Shown: positions 1 through 9,171, counted from the first letter of the stretch. The stretch: DNA of 64,000 bases from Thermocrispum municipale DSM 44069 (GCF_000427825.1 NZ_KE386593.1:723847-787846); one strand, 5' to 3'. Notes: a model not told the origin generated them from the letters alone. A program made the numbers and translations.

Positions 1-813
1 GGCTCGCAGGCGATCGGGCCGTCGGACATCTCGTTCAGCCGCGGCAAGGCGTACTTCACGGTCGGGCTCGGTGCCGACCCGCGGATGCGCGCTCAGCTCC
101 CCCGGCTCGGGCAGAAGACCAACGGTTGGCTGCTGAAGAAGAGCTGGCATCGGCCGAAGGGCGTGGCGGACGTCGCGCGCTTCGAGTTGGCCAAGGATCC
201 GGACAAGGCCGGGCCGGACAGCAACCCGAACTCGGTGCTCGCCGGGCGGCACGGCCAGGTCGTGGTCGACTCGGGTGGCAACACGCTGTTGCAGGTGGCC
301 CACGGCAAGATCCGCGTGCTGGCGAAGTTCCCGGCGCGCGAGGTCCCGGCACCGGACTTCCTCGGGCTGCCCCCGGGATCCAAGATCCCGATGCAGTCGG
401 TGCCGACGTCCGTGGTCAAGGGGCCGGACGGCGCCTACTACGTGGGTGAGCTGACCGGATTCCCGTTCCCGCAGGGCAAGGCGCGGGTGTACAAGGTCAA
501 GCCGGGGCACAAGCCGAAGGTGGTGGCCTCCGGGTTCACCAATGTCATCGACATCGGCTTCCATCACGGCAAGCTCTACGTCCTGGAGATCGCGCACGCC
601 GGACTGCTCAACGTCGAGCAAGACCCACGCGGCGCGCTGTACCGGGTCGGCCACCACGGCAGCAAGAAGCTGATCAAGCACGACGGTCTCGTGGTGCCGG
701 GCGGCCTGGCGCTGCGCGGCGGCAAGGCCTACATCTCCAACTGCAGCACCTGCCCGGCTGACGGCAGCTCGCCGTTGGGCACGGGACACCTGCTGCGCGT
801 CCCGCTCAGGTAA
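1..813 (+). CDS. ScyD/ScyE-like beta-propeller protein, 3' part only
   Basis: The reading frame is open from the first base to a TAA at 811-813, so the start lies outside the window and about 270 C-terminal residues are seen. The visible part opens with GPSDISF and AYFTVGLGADP, then gives repeated strand-turn units such as NTLLQVAHGKIRVLAKF, SVVKGPDGAYYVGELTGFPF and DIGFHHGKLYVLEIAHAGLL. These fit the NHL/SMP-30-like propeller of the ScyD/ScyE family. Actinobacterial members are usually secreted and of unknown function; the name comes from cyanobacterial scytonemin clusters and does not imply scytonemin synthesis here. A strong hairpin follows 10 nt after the stop, so this is probably the last gene of its unit. 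No catalytic role can be assigned. Confidence 0.75.
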   Translation, partial: GSQAIGPSDISFSRGKAYFTVGLGADPRMRAQLPRLGQKTNGWLLKKSWHRPKGVADVARFELAKDPDKAGPDSNPNSVLAGRHGQVVVDSGGNTLLQVAHGKIRVLAKFPAREVPAPDFLGLPPGSKIPMQSVPTSVVKGPDGAYYVGELTGFPFPQGKARVYKVKPGHKPKVVASGFTNVIDIGFHHGKLYVLEIAHAGLLNVEQDPRGALYRVGHHGSKKLIKHDGLVVPGGLALRGGKAYISNCSTCPADGSSPLGTGHLLRVPLR

Positions 814-823
814 GCGGTACTCC

Positions 824-863
824 CCGACGGCCGAGGTTGCCGCCACGGCACCTCGGCCGTCGG
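824..863 (+). terminator. Hairpin terminator after the ScyD-like gene
   Basis: A perfect 14-bp stem pairs 824-837 with 850-863 around a 12-nt loop, starting 10 nt after the TAA. There is no clear U tract, as is common for high-GC actinobacterial terminators. Confidence 0.65.
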
Positions 864-1170
864 CCTGCGTGGTGCGGGGGCGCCGCTCCCCGGCTGCTCG
901 ATGCGAGCTCGACTCGCTCGGGCAGGCGTGACGTGGCAGACGTCTCGCTGCTCGGACGGCGCAGCCGCGCCTACTCTGGGCCTCGGTAGGGCAGAACTCC
1001 CAGGCGCGACCGAACGTGCGCCTGCAGGTGGGACGCCCAGTGACCGTCGCGAAGGAGCGGGCGTACCGTGCGCTGACCCAGCGGCGGCCCTGCCCGGCGA
1101 TCGCGGCCATCGGGTGCGCCGTGGTCCGGCCTGAAACAATGCAGGGACGTGATCGGAAAGGGAGCGGCCG
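864..1170. other. Intergenic stretch upstream of menD
   Basis: About 300 bases with no convincing gene. Short open frames on both strands lack codon bias and start signals. It presumably holds the menD promoter, but no clear -10/-35 pair is visible. A GGGAG-type ribosome binding site lies 8-12 nt before the menD GTG. Confidence 0.5.
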
Positions 1171-2856
1171 GTGAACCCGTCAACCGCGCAGGCCCGGGTG
1201 ATCGTCGACGAGCTGGTCCGCAACACGGTCAGCCACGTCGTCCTGTCCCCCGGCTCACGCAATGCGCCGTTGTCGCTCGCCCTGTACGACGCCGCCGCGG
1301 CCGGTCAGATCAACCTGCACGTGCGCATCGACGAACGGTCTGCCGCTTTCCTGGCTTTGGGTATCGCCGCCCGCACCGGCCGCCCGGCGGCCGTGGTGTG
1401 TACGTCCGGTACGGCCGCAGCGAATTTTCATCCCGCGGTTCTGGAAGCTGACCGGGCGGGCGTCCCCCTGATCGTGCTGACCGCCGACCGGCCGCCGGAG
1501 CTGCGGGCGGCGGGCGCCAATCAGGTCATCGAGCAGAACAGGCTGTACGGGGACGCCGTGCGCTACTTCGCCGAGCTCGCGGTGGCCGGTGAACACGCGG
1601 GCCAGAACGCGTACTGGCGTAGCCAGGTCTGCCGAGCCTGGAGTGCCGCGTACGGCGAGTGGCGCTCGGGCCCGGTGCACCTCAACATCCCGTTCCGCGA
1701 GCCGCTCGTGCCGGACGGCGACGACGAGTGGACCGAGCCGCTGGAGGGCCGCCCGAACGGCCAGCGCTGGACGGAACTGCCGGATCATGGCGCGGCGCCT
1801 GCGTTCGTGGTGCCGTCGACCCGGACCGGTCTGGTGATCACGTGCGAGTCGGGTACGTCGGCGATCAGCGAATGGGCGGCGGAACACTCGTGGCCGGTCA
1901 TGGCCGAGACCGGGCCCGCCGGGCTGTCCGGCGACTGCGCGGTGACCAGCGGACCGTGGTTGCTCGGCGTGCCGGAGTTCGTCGCCGCGCATCGCCCCGA
2001 GCAGGTGTTGTGCATCGGTCGGCCGACGGTGTTCCGTCAGGTGCAGGCGTTGCTGGCCGATTCCGATGTGGAGGTCTTGTTGGTGCGGCCGGACACCGAT
2101 TGGCCGACGCCCGCGCACAACGTCCGTCAGGTCGGTCAGTGGTTCGCCGAGCCGAGCAAACCCGCGGACGTGCAGTGGCTGCAGAAATGGCAGCGCGCCG
2201 ACCAGCTGGCCAGGGAAGCCGTGGCGCGGACCTTGGCGGCCGAGCCGTGGCCGAGTGGTCCGGCCATTGCGGCGGACGTGCTCGCCACCGTGCCGGACGG
2301 CTCGCTGCTGGTCGTCGGGTCGTCGAACCCCACGCGGGACATCGCGCTGGCGGGCGGGCCTGCCCGCCCGGAGATTTTGGTGCACCGCAATCGTGGTGTC
2401 GCGGGCATCGACGGAACGATCTCGACAGCGGTCGGCGCCGCGTTGGCGCACAGCGCGCACGGTCGGCAGGCTTATGCGCTGGTCGGCGACTTGACGTTCC
2501 TGCACGACATCAACGGCCTGCTGCTCGGGCCGAGCGAGCAGCGCCCGGACCTGACCATCGTGGTGGTCAACGACGACGGCGGCGGGATCTTCTCGCTGCT
2601 CGAGCAGGCCGAGGATGCCGAGGCGCAGCGCTTCGAGCGCGTCTTCGGGACCCCGCACGGCGCGAATCTCGGGGAACTGTGTGCCGGGTACGGGGTGCCG
2701 CATCGACTGGTCGCCACGCGCGAGGAGTTCACCGAGGCGCTGCGCCCGGCGCCCGGCTTGCGGGTGGTCGAGGTGCGGATCGACCGGTCGGCGCGGCCCG
2801 GGTTGCACGAGCGGTTGCAGGCTGCGGTGGCCGACGCGGTCGCGACCCTCGACTAG
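1171..2856 (+). CDS. menD: 2-succinyl-5-enolpyruvyl-6-hydroxy-3-cyclohexene-1-carboxylate synthase (MenD)
   Basis: This ThDP- and Mg-dependent enzyme condenses isochorismate with the succinic semialdehyde unit of 2-oxoglutarate, the first committed step of classical menaquinone synthesis in the cytoplasm. The 561 residues match the family length. The N-terminal domain begins with NPSTAQARVIVDELVRN and contains VVLSPGSRNAPL and the conserved glutamate of RIDERSAAFLALG. The C-terminal ThDP/Mg site is seen as GDLTFLHDINGLL followed by VVVNDDGGGIFSLLEQ. The GTG start has a GGGAG ribosome site. Other menaquinone genes (menG at 11.1 kb, a MenJ-like reductase at 11.9 kb, a polyprenyl synthase at 29.8 kb) lie nearby, supporting the assignment. 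Confidence 0.95.
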   Translation: MNPSTAQARVIVDELVRNTVSHVVLSPGSRNAPLSLALYDAAAAGQINLHVRIDERSAAFLALGIAARTGRPAAVVCTSGTAAANFHPAVLEADRAGVPLIVLTADRPPELRAAGANQVIEQNRLYGDAVRYFAELAVAGEHAGQNAYWRSQVCRAWSAAYGEWRSGPVHLNIPFREPLVPDGDDEWTEPLEGRPNGQRWTELPDHGAAPAFVVPSTRTGLVITCESGTSAISEWAAEHSWPVMAETGPAGLSGDCAVTSGPWLLGVPEFVAAHRPEQVLCIGRPTVFRQVQALLADSDVEVLLVRPDTDWPTPAHNVRQVGQWFAEPSKPADVQWLQKWQRADQLAREAVARTLAAEPWPSGPAIAADVLATVPDGSLLVVGSSNPTRDIALAGGPARPEILVHRNRGVAGIDGTISTAVGAALAHSAHGRQAYALVGDLTFLHDINGLLLGPSEQRPDLTIVVVNDDGGGIFSLLEQAEDAEAQRFERVFGTPHGANLGELCAGYGVPHRLVATREEFTEALRPAPGLRVVEVRIDRSARPGLHERLQAAVADAVATLD

Positions 2857-2902
2857 CTGAGGCGTCACGGCCGGCGGTCGCGACATCGCCATCCGACGCC
2901 AC

Positions 2903-2984
2903 GGAAATCACGGTTGACCGAGGCCCGCGGAACAGCACGGCTGACGCCTGCGGAAATCACGGCAGACGCCCGCGGACACTGTGA
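2903..2984. repeat. Degenerate short tandem repeat between menD and the tetR gene
   Basis: About four copies of a 22-26 nt unit centred on GGAAATCACGG begin at 2903, 2929, 2952 and 2974. Copies 1 and 3 match over the 11-nt core; the others are diverged. It lies between the convergent ends of menD and the regulator gene. Confidence 0.5.
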
Positions 2985-3596
2985 CTAGCCGTCGTCGGTC
3001 ATGCCGGCGAGGCACAGGTACATGTCCGCCACTTCACCTGCCAACGCCGCGAGCCGGGCGGGCTCGGCCGCGGCGAGCTCGGCGAAGCGGGCAACCAGCC
3101 CGGTGACCGCAGCGGAGATCGCTTCCGGCGGCACGACCGGCTTCGCCGCACCCTGCTCCGTCATGCGCTCGAGGAACCGGGTGTTGCGGCGCTCGACGCG
3201 GGCGAAAACCTCCCGCCTGACCTCGTAGAACTCGTCATCGCTGAGGGCCTGGTGCGCCAGCACCGTGAGCAGCTTCCGGTGCCGCACATACGCCGCGAGG
3301 TACTGCGCGACGATCTGCCGGACCATGGCTGCCGGCGGTTCGGTCAGCGGTGGCTGCTCCTGCAGGCGCAGAAACTCCTTGCGCACGCGGTCGGCGAGGG
3401 CACGGAACACCTCGTCCTTCGAGCTGAAATACGCATAGACCGTCGGACGCGTGACGCCGGCCGCCTTGGCCAGCTCCGCCATCGTGGTGCCTGCGTAGCC
3501 GAGCGTGCCGAAGACCTGCTCGGCCACGTCGAGCAGCAGCTCACGCTTGTCATCCGCAGTCACCGTGCGCCCGCCGAGACCACTGCTATTTGACAC
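2985..3596 (-). CDS. TetR family transcriptional regulator of the ligase-carboxylase operon
   Basis: A 203-residue TetR protein with an N-terminal helix-turn-helix (residues about 18-62: KRELLLDVAEQVFGTLGYAG, then MAELAKAAGVTRPTVYAYFSSK) and a variable C-terminal ligand and dimer domain. It is divergent from the acyl-CoA ligase and carboxylase genes and most likely represses them and itself. The GTG at 3596 is chosen because a -10 TACTTT (3603-3608, minus strand) lies 6 nt before it, with a -35 TTTACA at 3625-3630, so the mRNA is probably leaderless. An internal GTG at 3563 would remove 11 residues. The GTAAAG-type operator repeats at 3601-3680 overlap this promoter. The inducer is not predictable; an acyl-CoA or fatty acid is an inference from the neighbours. 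Confidence 0.88.
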   Translation of the reverse strand: MSNSSGLGGRTVTADDKRELLLDVAEQVFGTLGYAGTTMAELAKAAGVTRPTVYAYFSSKDEVFRALADRVRKEFLRLQEQPPLTEPPAAMVRQIVAQYLAAYVRHRKLLTVLAHQALSDDEFYEVRREVFARVERRNTRFLERMTEQGAAKPVVPPEAISAAVTGLVARFAELAAAEPARLAALAGEVADMYLCLAGMTDDG

Positions 3597-3600
3597 TCTT

Positions 3601-3680
3601 GTAAAGTAACAGACTTTACACCGTTGTAAAGCAACGTCCGTGTCCAGTACGCTCCCGCCTTGACACGCGTGTAAAGCAAC
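3601..3680. promoter_or_regulatory. Divergent promoter region with TetR-type operator repeats
   Basis: A perfect inverted repeat GTAAAGT-N5-ACTTTAC occupies 3601-3619. It is followed by direct copies TTGTAAAGCAAC (3624-3635) and GTGTAAAGCAAC (3669-3680); the last is preceded by the palindrome ACACGCGTGT (3663-3672). The first palindrome covers the -10 of the tetR gene, which suits autorepression. The third copy lies 13 nt before the ligase ATG. Confidence 0.6.
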
Positions 3681-3693
3681 TCCGAGGGCGTGA

Positions 3694-5307
3694 ATGCGAG
3701 GTTCGATGAGGAACTTGCCGGAGGTGTCAAAGCGGACCCTGCGAGCCGCCTACGACCGCGCGTTGACAGGCGCGCCTGACAAGGTCGCGCAGATCGGCCG
3801 CGACGGCCAGTACACATTCGCGGAAAGTCACGACCGTTCGCTGCGCATCGCGACCGGCCTGGCCGGGCTCGGCGTCGGGCGGCAGCAGCCGGTGGCCTTG
3901 CTGCTGGACAACTCCCTCGACGCCATCCACGCGTGGTCGGGTGTCAGCCTCGGCGGCATGATCGAGGTCCCGGTCAACACCGCCTACAAAGGCACGTTCC
4001 TCACGCACATCCTCAACGACTCGGGCGCGCAGACTCTGATCGTCGAGGACGGCTACCTCGAGCGGATCGCGCGCGTGTCCGACGAACTCACGTCGCTGCG
4101 CACCCTGGTCGTGCGAGGTGACATCTCCGCCGCGGACGAGCTACGCCACCGCTTCCAAATCGTTCAGTTCGGCGAACTGACCGCGGCAGCGCCCGCCTCA
4201 CCGCAGCCGTTGGACGCCGCCGACCTGATCGGCTACATGTACACGTCCGGCACCACCGGGCCGTCGAAGGGCGTACTGGTTTCGCACGCGCACGCCTACA
4301 CCTACGCGTCACGGGAAGATCAGGGCCGTCCCAGCTCGGACGATCGCATCCTGGTCACGCTCCCGCTGTTCCACCTCGCCGGGCAGTGGTACGGCGTCTA
4401 CCAGGCGCTGATCCATCAAGCCACGTGCGTGCTCGAACCGTCGTTCTCGGTGAGCAAGTTCTGGCCGACCGTCCGGGAACACGGCATCACGGTGACGCTG
4501 ATGCTCGGGGCGATGGCGGAGTTGCTGCAGCAGGCCGACCCCACCCCGCAGGACGCCGACAATCCTCTCGAGCTGGCCATCATGGCCCCGCTGGCCAGCG
4601 ACGTCGAAGGCTTCCGCGCCCGGTTCGGCGTCGACGTCGCCGCGGTTTACGGGATGAGCGAGATCGGCGCCGTCCTCTACGGCCCGCCGGACACGGTCGT
4701 CGGCGGTGAATGCGGCTTCCCACGCGCCGGCTACGAGTTGAAACTCGTCGACGACAACGGCAAGGAGGTGCCCACCGGAACCGTCGGCGAGCTGTGGGTT
4801 CGCCCCGAGCACCCGCTGATGGTCATGCGCGGCTACCACAACCTGCCGGAGAAGACGGCCGAGACGATCGTGGACGGCTGGATCCACACCGGCGACGCGT
4901 TCCGCACCGACACCGACGGCCGGTTCTACTTCACCGACCGGATGAAGGACGCCCTGCGCAGGCGCGGCGAGAACATCTCCAGCTTCGAGGTCGAGCGGGT
5001 GATCAACGAGTACCCCGACGTCTACGAAAGTGCCGTGGTGGCCGTCCCGTCGGAGTTCACCGAGGACGAGATCAAGGCCGTGGTGGTGCCCAAGGACGGC
5101 CGCGAGATCGACCCGGTCGAACTGACCCACTTCCTCGTCGACCGCCTGCCGTACTTCATGGTCCCGCGCTACTTGGAATTCGCCGACGAGCTGCCGAAGA
5201 CGCCGACCCAGAAGGTGCACAAACACCTGCTGCGGGAGCGCGGTGCCGGGCCCGGCGTCTGGGATCGCGAAGCGGCCGGCATCGTCCTGCGGAGGAGCAG
5301 CCAGTGA
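3694..5307 (+). CDS. AMP-forming acyl-CoA ligase of the ANL superfamily
   Basis: A 537-residue adenylate-forming enzyme that activates a carboxylic acid to its acyl-CoA via acyl-AMP. Visible motifs are the P-loop YTSGTTGPSKG (near residue 183), VYGMSEIG, the adenine/ribose motif WIHTGDAF, the hinge DALRRRGENISSFEVE and the catalytic lysine region KTPTQKVHKH. The overall sequence resembles crotonobetaine/carnitine-CoA ligase-like members, but the substrate cannot be read from sequence. The ATG at 3694 has GAGGG 5 nt upstream; an ATG at 3706 is an alternative. The TGA overlaps the GTG of the downstream carboxylase (GTGA), so the two are translationally coupled and the product acyl-CoA may be the carboxylase substrate (inference). 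Confidence 0.9.
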   Translation: MRGSMRNLPEVSKRTLRAAYDRALTGAPDKVAQIGRDGQYTFAESHDRSLRIATGLAGLGVGRQQPVALLLDNSLDAIHAWSGVSLGGMIEVPVNTAYKGTFLTHILNDSGAQTLIVEDGYLERIARVSDELTSLRTLVVRGDISAADELRHRFQIVQFGELTAAAPASPQPLDAADLIGYMYTSGTTGPSKGVLVSHAHAYTYASREDQGRPSSDDRILVTLPLFHLAGQWYGVYQALIHQATCVLEPSFSVSKFWPTVREHGITVTLMLGAMAELLQQADPTPQDADNPLELAIMAPLASDVEGFRARFGVDVAAVYGMSEIGAVLYGPPDTVVGGECGFPRAGYELKLVDDNGKEVPTGTVGELWVRPEHPLMVMRGYHNLPEKTAETIVDGWIHTGDAFRTDTDGRFYFTDRMKDALRRRGENISSFEVERVINEYPDVYESAVVAVPSEFTEDEIKAVVVPKDGREIDPVELTHFLVDRLPYFMVPRYLEFADELPKTPTQKVHKHLLRERGAGPGVWDREAAGIVLRRSSQ

Positions 5308-8300
5308 CGAGCAAGCTGCTGGTCGCCAACCGCGGCGAGATCGCCGTGCGCATCATGGCCACCGCTGCGGCGCTCGGTGTTCCGACCGTGGCCGTTCATC
5401 CCGAGGACGACGCAGCCTGCGCGCATCGTGTACGCGCCGACGAAGCCGTGCAATTGCCGGGCACCGGGGCGGCTGCCTACCTCGACGTCGCGCAGATCGT
5501 CGCGGCCGCTGTGCGCACCGGATGCGACGCGCTGCACCCCGGTTACGGCTTCCTTGCCGAGAACCCCGCGCTGGCCCGCGCCTGTGCCGAGCACGGCATC
5601 ACGTTCGTCGGGCCCTCACCCGAGGCGCTCGAGCTGTACGGCGACAAGGTCGCCGCACGACGTCGCGCGCAGGAGCTAGGCATACCCGTCCTCGCCGCTA
5701 CCGACGGGCCCACGACCCCGGACCGCGCGCACGAGTTCCTCGACGGGCTGGGCCCGGGCGGCGCCGTCATGGTCAAGGCACTGGCCGGCGGTGGTGGACG
5801 CGGCATGCGTCCGGTGACCCGGCGCGAAGACCTCGCCGACGCCCTCCAGCGCTGCGCATCCGAAGCTCGCGCCGCCTTCGGTGACGACTCCGTCTATGTC
5901 GAACAGTTCCTGCCACGCGCCCGTCATGTCGAGGTCCAGCTGGCCGGGGACGGCGAGACCACCGTCGTCGTGGGCGACCGGGACTGTTCCACGCAACGGC
6001 GACGGCAGAAGCTCGTGGAGATCGCCCCCGCACCTGCGCTGCCCGACACGGTGCGCAAGCGGCTGCACGACGCCGCGACCAAACTGGTCACCGACTACAC
6101 CGGTCTCGCCACCGTGGAGTTCCTGGTTGCCGGCGACGAGATCGCGTTCCTCGAGGTCAACCCGCGTATCCAGGTCGAACACACGGTCACCGAGGAGACC
6201 ACCGGCCTCGACCTGGTCGAGCTCGGCTTGCGCATCGCCAGCGGTGCCCGCCTCGCCGACCTGGGTCTCGAGCGGACACCCATCCCACGCGGTGCGGCCG
6301 TGCAGGTCCGGGTGAACACCGAGACCATCGCCGACGACGGCACCGTCCACCCCGGCGGCGGCACTCTCACCCGATTCCAGCCACCGGCCGGGCGCGGCAT
6401 TCGAGTCGACACACACGGCTACGCCGGCTACCAGGTCAGCCCGCGATACGACTCCCTGCTGGCCAAAGTGATCACTACCGGTGCGGACACGGCCGGCGCC
6501 GCCGCCCTCGCGTACCGCGCGCTCGCGGAGTTCGACGTCGCCGGCCCGCCGACCAACATCGCGCTGTTGCAGGGCGTGCTCGCGCGCCCCGAACTCGCCG
6601 ACGGCACCCTGCACACCACGTTCGTCGACGACCACATCGCCGACCTGGCGGCCACACCACGACATGCTTCGCTGCCGGTCGCTCCGGAATCGGCCGCCGA
6701 GCCCGAGTCCGTTGTGGACACCCCGGACGGGACCGACGCCGTGCGCAGCCCGCAACAGGGCGTGGTGGTCGCGGTGTCCGTGGACGAAGGCCAGACCGTG
6801 GCATCCGGCGCCGAGCTCGTCGTCCTCGAGTCGATGAAGATGGAACACGTCGTCCGAGCCGACGGGCCGGGCCAGGTACACAGCGTCGCGGTCAAGGTCG
6901 GTGACGTGGTCGAAGTCGGAGCGCCGCTGGTTTTCGTCACACCAGCAGACGTGGACGACGCAGCGCAGGCCGAGGTGGAGACGGTCGACCTCGACCACAT
7001 CCGGCCCGACCTCGCCGAGACCGTCGAGCGACACCGCATCGGGTTGGACGAAGGCAGACCCGAGGTCACCGAGCGGAGGCACGCGGCGGGCAGACGCACG
7101 GCCCGCGAGAACATCGCCGACCTGCTCGATCCCGACAGCTTCGTCGAATACGGCGCGCTCACCATCGCCGCCCAACGCCGCAGGCGCAGCCTCGACGACC
7201 TCATCGCTCGCACCCCGGCCGACGGCCTGATCACCGGCACGGGAACGGTCGGCGGGCTGCCGGTCGCCGTGATGTCCTACGACTACACCGTCCTCGCGGG
7301 CACGCAGGGCGTGCACAACCACGCCAAGACCGACCGGCTGTTCCAGCTGGCGGCCAGGGAGAACCTGCCGGTGGTGATCTTCGCCGAGGGCGGTGGCGGG
7401 CGGCCCGGCGACACCGACACCTCCGCGATCGCCCAGCTCGACGTGCCCACGTTCCGCCTGCTGGCCCAGCTACGCGGCAAGGTGCCCACGCTCGCCGTGG
7501 TGTCCGGCTACTGCTTCGCGGGCAACGCCGCCTTGGCAGGCAGCTGCGACACGATCATCGCCACCGAGGGCAGCAGCCTCGGCATGGGCGGCCCGGCCAT
7601 GATCGAAGGCGGCGGGCTCGGCGTCGTCGCGCCCGAGGAGGTCGGGCCGATGGACGTGCAGTGGGAGAACGGCGTCGTGGACATCCTGGTCGGCGACGAC
7701 ACCGCTGCCGTCGCCGCCGCGCGCCGGTACCTGTCCTACTTCGGCGCCGGCGACCGCACCGAGGTCGAGCACGTCGACCAGCGCCACCTGCGCCATCTGG
7801 TGCCGGAGAACCGGCTGCGTGTCTACCCGATCCGGCCCGTGATCGACGCACTGTTCGACACCGGCAGCGTGCTGGAGCTGCGCGGCGGGTTCGGCGCAGG
7901 CATCGTCACCGCACTGGCCAGGCTCGACGGACAACCCGTCGGTGTGCTCGCCAACAACCCCGAACACCTCGGCGGCGCCATCGACGGCGACGCGGCCGAC
8001 AAGGCCACGGCGTTCCTGGAGTTGTGCCAGGCGCATCGTCTTCCCGTCGTGTCGCTGTGCGACACGCCAGGCTTCATGGTCGGCCCGGACGCGGAGCGAA
8101 CTGCCACCGTCCGTCGGTTCAGTGCGATGTTCGTCGCCGGCGCCCGGCTCACCGTCCCGCTGTGCCTGGTCGTGCTCCGCAAGGGCTACGGCCTGGGTGC
8201 GATGGCGATGGCCGGAGGTGACCTGCACGCACCGGTGGTCACGCTGTCCTGGCCGACCGGTGAGTTCGGCGGCATGAACCTGGAAGGCGCCGTCCGGCTC

Positions 8301-8492
8301 GGCTACCGCAAAGAGCTGGCAGCCATCTCGGACCCCGACGCTCGCCAGGCCCGCTACCAGGAGCTGCTCGCCGACCTGTACGAACGCGGCAAGGCGTTGA
8401 GCGTGGCCACGGTGTTCGAGGTCGACGACGTCATCGACCCGGCGGACACTCGGAAACTGCTGGTCCGCGCGCTACGAAACAGTCGCCGGTGA
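5304..8492 (+). CDS. Single-chain biotin-dependent acyl-CoA carboxylase (BC-BCCP-CT)
   Basis: A 1062-residue protein holds all three functions of an acyl-CoA carboxylase. The biotin carboxylase domain (residues about 1-445) begins KLLVANRGEIAVRI and has the ATP-grasp loop GGGGRGMRPV and EVNPRIQVEHTVTE. The biotin carrier domain (about 470-545) has ESMKMEH with biotinyl Lys512. The carboxyltransferase domain (about 560-1062) shows SYDYTVLAGTQG, CDTPGFMVGPDAE and KGYGLGAMAMAGG. Most actinobacterial acyl-CoA carboxylases split these over AccA- and AccD-type subunits; fused forms include the long-chain acyl-CoA carboxylase of Mycobacterium avium, which is the closest architecture I can name. The GTG start overlaps the ligase TGA and has GGAGGAG upstream. 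The same frame is open far upstream, but that part lies inside the ligase gene and is not coding. Confidence 0.92.
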   Translation: MTSKLLVANRGEIAVRIMATAAALGVPTVAVHPEDDAACAHRVRADEAVQLPGTGAAAYLDVAQIVAAAVRTGCDALHPGYGFLAENPALARACAEHGITFVGPSPEALELYGDKVAARRRAQELGIPVLAATDGPTTPDRAHEFLDGLGPGGAVMVKALAGGGGRGMRPVTRREDLADALQRCASEARAAFGDDSVYVEQFLPRARHVEVQLAGDGETTVVVGDRDCSTQRRRQKLVEIAPAPALPDTVRKRLHDAATKLVTDYTGLATVEFLVAGDEIAFLEVNPRIQVEHTVTEETTGLDLVELGLRIASGARLADLGLERTPIPRGAAVQVRVNTETIADDGTVHPGGGTLTRFQPPAGRGIRVDTHGYAGYQVSPRYDSLLAKVITTGADTAGAAALAYRALAEFDVAGPPTNIALLQGVLARPELADGTLHTTFVDDHIADLAATPRHASLPVAPESAAEPESVVDTPDGTDAVRSPQQGVVVAVSVDEGQTVASGAELVVLESMKMEHVVRADGPGQVHSVAVKVGDVVEVGAPLVFVTPADVDDAAQAEVETVDLDHIRPDLAETVERHRIGLDEGRPEVTERRHAAGRRTARENIADLLDPDSFVEYGALTIAAQRRRRSLDDLIARTPADGLITGTGTVGGLPVAVMSYDYTVLAGTQGVHNHAKTDRLFQLAARENLPVVIFAEGGGGRPGDTDTSAIAQLDVPTFRLLAQLRGKVPTLAVVSGYCFAGNAALAGSCDTIIATEGSSLGMGGPAMIEGGGLGVVAPEEVGPMDVQWENGVVDILVGDDTAAVAAARRYLSYFGAGDRTEVEHVDQRHLRHLVPENRLRVYPIRPVIDALFDTGSVLELRGGFGAGIVTALARLDGQPVGVLANNPEHLGGAIDGDAADKATAFLELCQAHRLPVVSLCDTPGFMVGPDAERTATVRRFSAMFVAGARLTVPLCLVVLRKGYGLGAMAMAGGDLHAPVVTLSWPTGEFGGMNLEGAVRLGYRKELAAISDPDARQARYQELLADLYERGKALSVATVFEVDDVIDPADTRKLLVRALRNSRR

Positions 8493-8533
8493 CGGCCGCC
8501 TCGGCTCGGGGTGGCGGACGTGGACGCGGTGGT

Positions 8534-8539
8534 TACCCT
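8534..8539 (+). promoter_or_regulatory. -10 hexamer of a leaderless promoter
   Basis: TACCCT lies 6 nt before the ATG at 8546, so transcription should begin at or next to the start codon. No ribosome binding site is present. Confidence 0.5.
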
Positions 8540-8545
8540 CAGCGA

Positions 8546-9055
8546 ATGACCACCTCCCGGACAGAGGCCACGCAAGCGGACCGGCGACGGCGGCTGCTGC
8601 GGTTGATGGTGCTCGGCGTGGCGAGCCTGGTGACGGTGATGGCCGTCGTGCTGGTGGTGGCCGCCTACCGCAACGACGCAGCGATCATGGCCAACCGCAT
8701 CGCGGCGAACGCCGAGGTGTTGTCGCAGGACTGGGCCCGCACCACGGTGCGATTCACCGGCCCGGACGGTCGCGTGCACATCTCCCAGGACGGCGTGCTC
8801 TATCCCGGCGGACTGGTCGAGGGACAGCGGTTGCTGGTGGAGTACGACGGCACCGATCCGAACCTGGTACGGGTGGCCGGGCGCACCGCGGACCTCACGC
8901 TGCTGCCCGCCGGAAGCACGATCGTGATCACGTGGCTGGTGGCCGGGCCGCTGCTGTGGTGGCTGCGGCCAGGGCGTGCCCGCGCACGCGAGGAAGCCGA
9001 GACCTCGGACACCGACGAAGCGACGCGAGAGCCGGAAGTCGCGACGGAGGACTGA
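8546..9055 (+). CDS. DUF3592-like membrane protein
   Basis: A 169-residue protein with a basic N-terminus, one transmembrane helix (about residues 17-39, LLRLMVLGVASLVTVMAVVL), a soluble loop of about 85 residues and a second helix (about 120-137, IVITWLVAGPLLWWL), then an acidic tail. The loop (RTTVRFTGPDGRVHISQDGV, then GQRLLVEYDGTDPNLVRVAGR) is the pattern of DUF3592 proteins, whose function is unknown. The ATG at 8546 is preferred because of the -10 hexamer 6 nt upstream; an upstream GTG at 8489 overlaps the carboxylase stop region and would add a low-complexity Arg/Gly extension. Confidence 0.65.
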   Translation: MTTSRTEATQADRRRRLLRLMVLGVASLVTVMAVVLVVAAYRNDAAIMANRIAANAEVLSQDWARTTVRFTGPDGRVHISQDGVLYPGGLVEGQRLLVEYDGTDPNLVRVAGRTADLTLLPAGSTIVITWLVAGPLLWWLRPGRARAREEAETSDTDEATREPEVATED

Positions 9056-9171
9056 GCGGTTCGTTCGGCTATTGGGGTCGGTGCGAGGCAAAGTTCTGGC
9101 CATCGGCCCGCAGGCTCGCTAGGTTCGCCCTCGCGACTATCAGGGAGGTATGTCGCAAATCGGAGGTCATC

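Noticed and set aside
1-813. Scytonemin biosynthesis gene
   Set aside because: Only the family name links it to scytonemin; there is no pathway context and actinobacteria are not known to make it.
1255-2892. Long open frame opposite menD, and similar long frames opposite the nuo, kor and carboxylase genes
   Set aside because: These are antisense shadows produced by high third-position GC; none has recognisable domains, and their composition is His/Arg/Gln-rich.
4710-5303. In-frame upstream extension of the carboxylase by about 200 residues
   Set aside because: It overlaps the well-supported acyl-CoA ligase gene, reads as Arg-rich out-of-frame sequence, and the biotin carboxylase domain begins cleanly at the GTG at 5304 with its own ribosome site.
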